From positions 699,491 through 763,490 of the forward strand of contig CABFPE010000098.1 of assembly GCA_900660155.1 (NCBI GenBank): a stretch of DNA of 64,000 nt, read 5' to 3'. The translations under genes and the position numbers were made by a program. This stretch comes from Hofstenia miamia. Taxonomy: Eukaryota > Xenacoelomorpha > Acoela > Hofsteniidae. Positions 47,201 through 54,539 of this stretch are shown in pieces; the first letter of the stretch is position 1; every line of letters begins with the position of its first letter. The notes below the pieces were generated by a model. The model had not been told where the DNA came from. It worked only from the letters and a program-made list of their open reading frames with translations, and searched no databases.

Positions 47201-47939
47201 AATCAAAGCACATTATTAATTCAATGTATTGATTTAAATCAAGTACACTAAAAGAAATACAAGTAGTGTATTCTTATTGTTTTGAAGTCATTGCCCTGAT
47301 ATTGGAATGAATTTTGCATGTTTTTTATCTTCAGTTTAGTTAAAATTGATTAATTTATTGTATAGTATCAAAAGGATTTCTAATATTTACAACCTTGGAA
47401 GATTGTCTGGGCAAAATTGAAATTTAGATAAAAAGTCCGATTTAAATAAAAAAATCGGATTTGTTAATTTTTTAAATTTAAATAGGATTTTTTCCCAACG
47501 CTGGTTCAAGATTTGTTTAAGTTACAACACGTATTAGTGTTTTTTTATAGGCTTTTATCATATTAATTTCTGCTTTTAGGAAATGGCGCGGATTCTTCTC
47601 AATTCAGAAGGTGATAAATTTTCTGATCAATGCTTAGAAAATATTTCAGTCTTGCAACCAAACGACAATATTTTCTCGCACGTGGAAGATCCAAATGAAA
47701 AATTTTCTGAACATCCTTTGCCAACGGAGCCCTCATATCAGCCATTAGAGAATGCAAATTTTATTTTACAACTAGGAGAAGATAATTCAGTACTTTTTGG
47801 CGAAACTACCCTTTTGGAAGGAAATGTGCATGGTTTTCCAACTTCTAGTACTCCACTGAAATCGCCTAAACGTAGATTCTTTAATAGATTTTCAAAATCA
47901 ATTTCTAAGGGATCCGTAATACCCAAAGAGTTGTTTTAA
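36819..47939 (+). CDS. HINFP: Histone H4 transcription factor homologue (HINFP/MIZF), six exons
   Basis: In vertebrates HINFP binds the Site II element of histone H4 promoters, with NPAT, and drives H4 transcription at the G1/S transition; it also binds MBD2. Exons 36819-37034, 41642-41890, 42980-43177, 45610-45909, 46827-47063 and 47580-47939 join in frame, all in phase 0, to a predicted 519 residues (human protein about 517). Ten C2H2-type fingers follow the HINFP order. Four early fingers have C-x4-C spacing, the fifth lacks its last His (HTQRQ, as human HIRRQ), and fingers six to ten have C-x2-C. After the last finger, PPGHSKFRYQ and ESIELTKQLL match the family's conserved block. The C-terminal 119 residues diverge. 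The Met at 36819 was chosen because a splice acceptor lies just before it; finger one starts 11 residues on. The donor after exon 5 (AAG|GTCCTT) is weak. Confidence 0.92.
39314..39375. repeat. 62-bp near-perfect GC-rich hairpin
   Basis: Arms of 30 bp, TATGTGGGCAAAT...CATGGG and its complement, match at 26 positions around a 2-base spacer. The outer 13 bp are perfect. The inner part is made of CCCACATGGG/CCCACGTGGG palindromes. It stands out sharply from the AT-rich intron around it. Confidence 0.9.
39700..40500 (-). pseudogene. hAT transposase relic in HINFP intron 1
   Basis: Minus-strand frames show CQKIAQLNHKSENFSEKLEK and VQRTEVRWNSTLKMIAS (the TRWNSxxxM block, near 40080-40020). Further on, LFLDATNEFQKQNSVTMHLI (near 39920-39860) fits the segment before the dimerisation region, and a later VKQALLNELEKRF follows. 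Several stops occur. The left-hand CAGTGGCATGGGCC near 39146 may be one terminus. Confidence 0.65.
41642..41890 (+). CDS. HINFP: HINFP exon 2: finger 3, first half of finger 4
   Basis: 83 codons from acceptor GATTTAG to donor CAT|GTAGGA. It contains SIPENGWACHFANC with HVRLH (finger 3) and YVCQWMGCKH (first half of finger 4). Choosing this donor gives finger 4 exactly 12 residues between its second Cys and first His once joined to exon 3. A later GT at 41917 would break that spacing. Confidence 0.88.
42191..42346. mobile_element. Short hAT-type MITE in HINFP intron 2
   Basis: The ends CAATGGCGTAGCTAC and, on the minus strand, CAGAGGCGTAGCCAGAC belong to the common CAGTGGCGTAGCCAG class. The 156-bp interior is non-coding. 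No clean 8-bp target duplication remains. Confidence 0.7.
42787..42913. mobile_element. MITE with TTTTCGGACTA-type ends in HINFP intron 2
   Basis: The left arm is CCGTATTTTCGGACTACACG; the right arm on the minus strand is CTAGTTTTCGGATTATAAGC. A GCACCGGATTAT motif follows in the left half. This matches a widespread metazoan MITE type. It sits just upstream of exon 3. Confidence 0.6.
42980..43177 (+). CDS. HINFP: HINFP exon 3: rest of finger 4, finger 5, start of finger 6
   Basis: 66 codons from acceptor ATTATTTAG to donor GGG|GTAAGT. It reads ISSTRTAYFVHLRVH, then YACSQCNGLF...GHTQRQ and TCMFCKKVYISG. The acceptor lies only about 65 bp past a MITE. Confidence 0.88.
43178..45609 (+). other. 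HINFP intron 3, with gap and microsatellites
   Basis: Holds (TA)n flanking a 180-N gap and another (TA)n at 45136-45158. An open, higher-GC stretch at 43864-44032 (LPTQTTPRRADQFIP...FERMLHHK) has no assigned function and lacks a donor, so I treat it as an unidentified remnant. Confidence 0.5.
44252..44431. other. Assembly gap of 180 Ns within (TA)n
   Basis: TA repeats run into the gap from both sides (about 44219-44251 and 44432-44451), so the true length of the microsatellite is unknown. Confidence 0.98.
45610..45909 (+). CDS. HINFP: HINFP exon 4: end of finger 6, fingers 7-9
   Basis: 100 codons from acceptor GTTTTAG to donor AAG|GTATGG. AILRDHMATH completes finger 6; FKCSLCNMTCP (human YKCPLCDMTCP), FSCSVCKHRAKTINDLIKH and FKCQQCSFACRS are fingers 7, 8 and 9. 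This is the most conserved part of the gene. Confidence 0.93.
46827..47063 (+). CDS. HINFP: HINFP exon 5: finger 10 and conserved post-finger block
   Basis: 79 codons. YLCHQCGKVFKRGDYLTC and HLRKSH form finger 10. GHSKFRYQRNADGF and MQRFESIELTKQLL match the human post-finger block GHPRFRYK and RYESVELTQQLL. The donor GTCCTT is unusual; reading through would stop after seven further residues at 47084. Confidence 0.92.
47134..47503. mobile_element. hAT MITE with perfect 8-bp target duplication, HINFP intron 5
   Basis: The sequence GTTCAAGA stands at 47126-47133 and again at 47504-47511, exactly bounding an element that starts CAGTGTTAGTCGATTTAA and, on the minus strand, CAGCGTTGGGAAAAAATC. Internally it is rich in ATTTAAATC palindromes. 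An 8-bp duplication and CAG-CTG ends identify hAT. The 370-bp element makes up most of the 516-bp intron 5. Confidence 0.92.
47580..47939 (+). CDS. HINFP: HINFP exon 6: C-terminal region
   Basis: 119 codons and a stop, from acceptor GCTTTTAG. The region is acidic and serine-rich at first, then has a basic PLKSPKRRFFNRFSKS segment that could act in nuclear localisation or be a CDK site (SPKRR). It shows no clear similarity to the human C terminus, as expected for this variable part. Confidence 0.85.
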   Translation, partial: EMARILLNSEGDKFSDQCLENISVLQPNDNIFSHVEDPNEKFSEHPLPTEPSYQPLENANFILQLGEDNSVLFGETTLLEGNVHGFPTSSTPLKSPKRRFFNRFSKSISKGSVIPKELF

Positions 47940-48349
47940 TTGTTTCCAATTTTAATGTGTTCAAAACAACCATTCCATAACCAAATTTTTAAAATATTTT
48001 TAATTTTCTCTAAATTTCGTGTTCAAATTGATGTGAAATTTAATTCAGTTAACTTAAGGTTTTAAAGATTTGTCAACAATTTTATGGATAGTTCTGTATG
48101 CTGGGAATTTTGTACATTTTATTGTTTGCTTTAATTTTATACTTATTTGTAATGTGCAGTATTCTGTATTTTCTATGTTTTTTAATAATACACTTTTTTA
48201 TTTTTATTTAAATTTTACAAAGACATTGTCAACAAAATTATTGGCTAGAGAGAGACCAATTTTTATTTTGGGTATGTTTGAAACTTATTATAAAGTCTAT
48301 ACACTGAAATTGAGTAAATGATACTAATGTAAACTTTCAAAATGCGAGC
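47940..48349. other. Convergent 3' flank between HINFP and the minus-strand gene
   Basis: Should hold the 3' UTRs of both convergent genes. It is T-rich, with no other feature seen. Confidence 0.4.
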
Positions 48350-48559
48350 TTAACTTTTTACATCATGTCCATCTCTGCCACAGACTGTTTGCCCTGTCAC
48401 TTCCATGTTCAACTGTCCCATGTTACACGACGTATTATATTCGATTGCTCTACCTTCGACAAACTGCATTGGTAAAACCGGCCCTCTTTCATCGCTGGCA
48501 TGGTGTTGAATGAAGTTAAACAAAAGAGGACGAAAACAATGGGTTTTAGTTTGAATCAC
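48350..48559 (-). CDS. Terminal exon of an unrecognised minus-strand gene
   Basis: An acceptor (TTTCTAG) on the minus strand precedes 69 codons and a stop (48352-48350). Composition is that of a real protein: CFRPLLFNFIQHHASDERG, then PVLPMQFVEGRAIEYNTSC, MGQLNMEVTGQTVCGRDG and a short hydrophilic end. I recognise no domain. The exon at 49619-49823 on the same strand may be an earlier exon of the same gene, with phase unproven because of the N join at 49618. The gene would be convergent with HINFP. Confidence 0.5.
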   Translation of the reverse strand: MIQTKTHCFRPLLFNFIQHHASDERGPVLPMQFVEGRAIEYNTSCNMGQLNMEVTGQTVCGRDGHDVKS

Positions 48560-49340
48560 CTAGAAACTCTTCTATTAACAATGTAAGTTTTTAAATAACT
48601 AAGTTATTTTAGAATCCAAACATCATTATCTACACTCTTGTCAAAAGTTTATTGTTCGAACGGTTTGGGGTAGGCACCAGAGTGAGAAACGAGTATTATA
48701 TAACAATTATTTACCAAAATCATGCATAACATAACACGTACTTCGCATTAAGGATATAAAAACTTCGACCAAGTTGTGAAGTCTTAGAAAAAGAATGTCT
48801 CAGTGATCAAAGTGGTACTGGGACTAGCATGGCATTAGAATGAAAAATGAAGTAATTGGGACCTCGGATTTGAGAATAGTATTCATAAATGTTGGGATAA
48901 GTTGAAGTTATAAGATGGGTCAAATGGGAGTATGAAATGTTAATGTTTCTTGAGACCGGGACCAAGCCCAATACTGCTAAATGATTATTCAAATGGTAAA
49001 ATAAGACCAATCAATTATTGAGTTTTATAAATAGAAAATAAATAACGACCCAATAGCCGTTAATTATGTGAATGCAAACTCCACCAAATTTCTTCATTAA
49101 CTTCGAGTGCTTAGTTAACTTTTGCAAAAGATGCAATGATAGTTAATCAAAAGAGTTTGGAAAAGACATCTATACTTCTATGATTGCAATGCAATACTTT
49201 AATTGTGAAATTGCTAAAATTGTTTCAATCATGAGTATCCATAAACTTGATTGTATGAAACCAATTACTTCTAAGAATTTTTGAAAACCATATTATTTAC
49301 ATATGGAAGATTAATAACCTTCGGTTACTCATGCCTTCAG

Positions 49341-49532
49341 AGGGTGATACACGGTCAAACTTTTGTGTCAAACTGAATTACATAATTGGTCGCCACACAA
49401 ATCCGCGATAAGTTTGAATGTGTATCAACCCTTCAAACTTGTCGTCCAACCTGATTTCAGCGATCTAATCGCTTTTCATTTTTCTCGTCAAACAAGTGTG
49501 CCTGGTAATTGAGTTTGACATGGTATCACCCT
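49341..49532. mobile_element. MITE with GGGTGATAC / GTCAAACT ends
   Basis: The left end AGGGTGATACACGGTCAAAC and the right end on the minus strand AGGGTGATACCATGTCAAAC are inverted repeats, both leading into CT..AATTAC. The 192-bp interior is non-coding. A second copy of one end lies at 52380-52426. Confidence 0.75.
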
Positions 49533-49588
49533 CCTCTAACAAATGTGCCACATTTTCTCTCACTATCGCACAGCTAATATAATCAATT

Positions 49589-49617
49589 CAGGGTTTTCGA
49601 GTCGAGTTCGAGTTACT
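49589..49617 (+). mobile_element. Left end of a GAGTTCGAG MITE, cut at an N join
   Basis: 29 bp identical to the start of the element at 49955, preceded by AATCAATT and ended by the N at 49618. The matching AATCAATT after 50309 shows that this left end and that right end belonged to one insertion. Confidence 0.85.
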
Positions 49618-49618
49618 N

Positions 49619-49823
49619 AGTCTTCATCTATTGCAGAATCCAAACAATTTTTGCAAAATTCCATGACTTCAGTGATGTAAGATTTGTTGTTTTCCTTGAA
49701 TTCACACACTTTGACGCTATGAAATTTTTTTGAATTTAAATGATGTGCTAGCACATCTCCATGATGTTTTCGAAAATTAATTACTTCATTGGGATCAGCA
49801 CAAAAGTGAATTTTCGTAAGCAT
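49619..49823 (-). CDS. Probable first exon of an unrecognised minus-strand gene
   Basis: The ATG at 49823 in a fair context (AAACAATGC) opens 68 codons: MLTKIHFCADPNEVINFRKH, HGDVLAHHLNSKKF, KVCEFKENNKSYITEVMEFC, LDSAIDED. The frame is cut by the N join at 49618, so no donor is visible. A TATA box lies about 50 bp upstream. No family recognised. It may be a small lineage-specific gene. Confidence 0.45.
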
Positions 49824-49870
49824 TGTTTAAACCAGTACAAAAATTATACTAAATTTCTCCGAAAGCTGTC

Positions 49871-49880
49871 CCTTATATAC
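49871..49880 (-). promoter_or_regulatory. TATA box of the small minus-strand gene
   Basis: Reads GTATATAAGG on the minus strand. With a start site about 30 bp downstream (near 49845) it would leave a 5' UTR of roughly 20 nt before the ATG at 49823. Confidence 0.45.
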
Positions 49881-49954
49881 AACTTAAAATTCAAAGTGTT
49901 ATTAAGAATTCAATGTGTAACTCAAATTTTGAAATGGTAAATATCTATCTAGTA

Positions 49955-50309
49955 CAGGGTTTTCGAGTCGAGTTCGAGTTACTCGGGCCGAGTTCGAGTT
50001 TTTACGTTTCGAGTTCGAGTTCGAGTAATTTTTTAAATGAAATTCCGAGTTCAATCGAGTTTTTTTCGAATTCCGAGTTTTTTATGGTAAAAAACATTTA
50101 TTTTACAATAATTCTAAGATTAAAAAAATTTTTGTGTTTGGTAAGAAAATTGATATTTAAAGAAATTTAATTTTTACATTATTTTCGAGTGGATTTTCGA
50201 GCGAGTTCGAGTTCCAGTTTTGATGATTTCTCTTCCGAGTTTTTCCGATCGAGTTTTGCGAGCTTATTCGAGTTCGAGTTCTTAACATTCCGAGCACTCG
50301 AAAACCCTG
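49955..50309. mobile_element. hAT-type MITE, GAGTTCGAG-rich
   Basis: Starts CAGGGTTTTCGAGTCGAGTT and, on the minus strand from 50309, CAGGGTTTTCGAGTGCTCGG. The interior is packed with GAGTTCGAG motifs. The right flank AATCAATT (50310-50317) does not match the left flank here, but it matches the eight bases before another copy of the same left end at 49589 (49581-49588). Confidence 0.85.
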
Positions 50310-50317
50310 AATCAATT

Positions 50318-53313
50318 AACCTTGTTTTCGTAAATAAGTGGGTAAAACCGCGAACTCCGAAATAAACAGCTTAACAGCATGTTATTTATCTCGGAGTCCG
50401 CTGGAAAAATCACGATGCTTTGTACAAAATGTTGACAGAGAACGTGGTTGCATTTATAGAGCTTTATAAATAGGAACATGCGTGAAGAGGCATAAATAGT
50501 TTTATTTCTAGATTTAATTATTAAAATTGCATCAATTTATTGTTTTGTATACTTCTGTAACTTATATCACGAGAATTGGTTAAAATCCATTCTCATAGTA
50601 CATTTATAAATATTTATAAATGTTTCAATTAATTAGCACTAATATAGGAAATAACTTTAAATATGAATATCACAAATTTTTAAAGATTACATAACAAACA
50701 AAAAGAATTCTATTTGCCAAGTATTTGTGTTAAATAATGGTGGCAAAAATTTGCTGTTTTGATATGAGTCAAAGCAATATATTTGCTAAAATGCTACAAT
50801 TAATCTACAAACTAAATATGAAATATATAATGATAATAAATTTGTGTGTGTGTCTATGTATGTGGTGAGCTCAGTGTAAAAAATCGGTAAATGTGTTTAA
50901 CATGTTTGCGTCTCTGATTGTATTTTGACGATGTAAAAGTGCACATTTTAATTTTTTTCTACTCTGGTCTAATTATCTAAGTCATTCCAAATATTAGAGG
51001 CCACTCGGTGAAAACTAGGATAGGAAATACTGCTACAAATAAACTTGGGATCGAGGATTTCTTTTAAGTAATTATCAAGAAAAGAAATTGATTGTCGGCC
51101 ATATTTATACTTAAATAAAGCTGCATGGAATTGTACTTGATATAGCGGGGATAATATATCATGATAAAAATATTACTGATCATGTAAATTCACAAACCTT
51201 TTAAAAATTCGAACTGACTGTGTGTATTTCTGGTTTTTTTGTAATTTAATAAAACAGTAACCTAATGCAGCACAGCAGAGTTGTAACCGGACCGTAATTT
51301 TAAGCCTGGTACGTTGCAATTGGTAATATTCAGGCCTGTCATATCTAAAACCATTATTCGATTTTTGAAAATAAAAAATTAGCATATAATTGAAAATACT
51401 AAAATGAACATATTTTTGCATCAACTGCACTTTTAAATAATAAAACTAACTCGTGATGGCATCAAAAGTTATCGTCATCAAATAAGGATGCATCCACTGC
51501 TGGGAAAAGGATTTTAATGGGAAATTTTAAATTGCTAATAATAAAAATCAAAGACAGTTTACTTCTATTTTAACCACATCACTCACTTGGAAAACTTTAT
51601 TCATATTAACACGAACATTTATTTATTTGATGATTACCGCATTGTTAAAAAAATTGGCTAGTTTTTTGCAGAATATATCTCAATTGTATTTTTGATACTA
51701 ATATTAGATGCACACATTATCGTGTTTGCCCATGCAACTCATGCCATTCATCATTCCATAAACGATTTTGTTGACTGTTTAAATATATTTGTAAACCTGT
51801 ATTAAGGTAAAAAAAAACTATTTAATAATAATAATAATAACTATCAATTGAATATAATAGTTGATATAATATTTTAATGTAAGATAATGTATATTCATTA
51901 ATAAAATTTTGAACAATTCTAGGCTCGGTGTTCAGAAACTTCGTACCCGGGCCCGGCCTAAGCATGCTAATTCGGCCGATTTTTATGATTTTGTTTAAAA
52001 TTTATTTTTAAATTTTCGGTTTGCTAGACCAACATTGTATTAAAAATTTCTAATAAAATCTGTTAACTGAAAATGAAAAAAGTAATTAAGTTCGAAGAGT
52101 ACAAGATATTTATATAAAATTTCGGTTACATTTTAAAATACTTCAACATATTGCTTATAAATTCTATGGCATTCATTGTCTACTTGATTTGCATTTGCTG
52201 TTGATAAAATCCTTTTTTTGAAATTCGCAAGATTTCTCTGTTTGTTGTACAGAGGAGAACATAATATCAGTGAAAACAATAAAATGTTTACCGAAAGTAT
52301 TAAATTAGATTCTAGTTGAAATTGGGTTGGATCATGTATTACATCACTGACCTTCCTACTCGGGGCTAGTTTTTTACATGGCAATTAAGTTTGACATACA
52401 AGTTTGACCGGGCATCATACCCTTTAGCTAAATATTTAAAAACGTATTTAAAAACTCTTATTTTCATTGGTTGATGTTGCTATTGCAAATTTCTGAATAG
52501 TATTTATATAATTTATCAAGATTGAGAAGAATTATAAAAATTCCTTGCTATTAAAACTTGCAATGTAAGCTTTAAAGTGGATCTAAATAATAATTGCTTG
52601 TAGCCAGAAAGCCTACAAGCCAATGCCAAATATCATCATCGTTATGAGTGATAACTTACCTAATTCAGCAAAAAAATGCAAGCAAAGCATAAAGCATTCT
52701 TGAAATATTCTAGTGAATTTAATTCATAAAAAAACTACGGTTCAGTGCAATATTTATTTATAGAGTGAAAACATGTGATTTTATTATTCTTACAAGTCTT
52801 GCTATTGTGAATATATAAAATTATTTGTATATTGATTCTTTAATTCTATCTTTAGTTTTCTTATTTCTTAGTTAACTGTAATATATGTGCTCAATTGTCA
52901 ACTATTTGATGAATACATCCCTGAATGATCATTTGGTTTCTTATATATTCCACTTTCAAATTCCTTATCCTTTCTAGTCATTTGAACATTAAAAAATTCA
53001 ATTTGTTCTTAGTTTCTATTTCCTTTGTAAACATGATATTCTTATCAATTACATTTTTGAAGTAAGCTGAAGTTGCTTCATCTTGTAGTATTAATGCAAT
53101 AAATGAGAAATTAATGTCGAAAGTAATTAGAGTCACTTTAATTTTTGAATTTAAAGAACAATTTTGTATGTAAAATGCAGTTGAAATATACTTTTAAGTT
53201 CTAAGAGGTCGGGCTGCTTGTCATAGCAGCCAATTTTTTAACAGGTTAAACAGTTGAGTAATATTTTACTAATCACTCTTGATATTGTTATTACATGTTC
53301 TTTGAATGCCAAA
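50318..53313. other. Mostly non-coding
   Basis: Apart from the MITE end at 52380-52426 I see nothing firm. A short GC-rich patch near 51945-51985 (CCCGGGCCCGG) is unexplained. The minus frame at 52133-52384 overlaps the MITE end and is not taken as a gene. Confidence 0.4.
52380..52426. mobile_element. Single end of the same GTCAAACT MITE family
   Basis: On the minus strand it begins AAAGGGTATGATGCCCGGTC, then AAACTTGTATGTCAAACTTA and ATTGCC, close to the left end at 49341. I could not place the other end, so this is a truncated or diverged copy. Confidence 0.6.
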
Positions 53314-53574
53314 TTAACCCATTTATGGCAAAGGAAAAAATTTTGTTTTAGTTTGCCACCGACACTTTAATATATTAATATACAAGGCTAGAGCTTATAA
53401 AAATGTTTTTATTTTACTGATACTGTGTTTGAATGGGAAGTTATAGCCAAAAATAGAATGCTGCAAAAACGCAACTGTCGGCATCTTAGGATACGCATGA
53501 ATTTTTCTGCAAGTGCATATATGTAGAGGCATGTTTTTGTTGCAAAAATGCAACGAGCGACATAAATGGGTTAA
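53314..53574. mobile_element. piggyBac-type MITE with TTAA duplications
   Basis: TTAA at 53314-53317 and 53571-53574 bound perfect 10-bp inverted ends CCCATTTATG. At 261 bp and non-coding, it fits a non-autonomous piggyBac. Its ends differ from both large piggyBac elements in this window, so its helper is a different family. Confidence 0.85.
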
Positions 53575-53979
53575 GACTTAGTTTAGTGGCTCGTGGATGT
53601 GTTTTAATGAGGCACGAGTCGAAAAATAAGTATGTGCGTTTTGAATCGTTTTGAATTTTAAATCTTGGCTATAACTGTGAACGTACATCATTAGCATTTG
53701 TTCTCGTTCACATTTGTGCAAAAAACTTATCACTCAAACATCTTAGATGTAATTCCTTGCAATGTTTCACCAACGATTAAAGTCGAAACAAATAATATAA
53801 ATATTTAGCATATTTTCGAACAAATATATATTGTTGATTAAAATTGCAGTTGCTATCAGAAGTACAACAATGGAACTTGCAGTTAAGACAACCTTATGAC
53901 ATAATTCATGCGATATTCTCAATATTTCAAAGTCGATTGTTACCGTACAATTTACGGAAACAGAGAAGGAGATAAAACA

Positions 53980-54530
53980 AGATCCGGTAGTCCAATGCTC
54001 TTACAAAATGGGAGAATGGTTTTTACAACTAGCATCTTCATCCAATCATTTTATGACACCAAGAAAACCAAAAAATAGAAGCTACAGTGGTCTCAAGTTT
54101 GTCCAATAGATATTTAACACACTATTGATTGCACAAAAGAATTTCTGCGCAGAAGCCGAAATTATGCTCAAATCATATTCAAAAATGAATTTCATTCTAT
54201 TGTACTAAACTGGAGAGGCTTATTTCGGATTGGAAAAGGGTGATTTCGGATGAATCAAAGATGAACTTTATTCACGAGGGAACTGCTAAAATGCTTCATA
54301 AAGCTAGATTTTTCAAAAATAGAAGTATTTTAGTCAGTCCATAATGACTTGGGGAGCAATCCGAAGTGATGGATATAAAGCTATAGTTAAATGTACTTGT
54401 TTTTTAGAAACAATTGAATACAAACGAGTACCTTCCCCGAACACCCTCAACAGTATAAATGCCCATTATTGTTTTATCACCATAGTTTTAGATAATTTTA
54501 GCGCAAGCTTGCTTCCAAAATACCCTCCTC
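53980..54530 (+). pseudogene. Tc1-like transposase relic
   Basis: Degraded plus-strand frames. The clearest is SIMTWGAIRSDGYKAIV (near 54340-54390), matching the Tc1 block SVMVWGAIS. Before it, a decayed region stands where FSDES is expected (54230-54260). Terminal repeats were not found with confidence. Confidence 0.6.
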
Positions 54531-54539
54531 ACATTTGAT

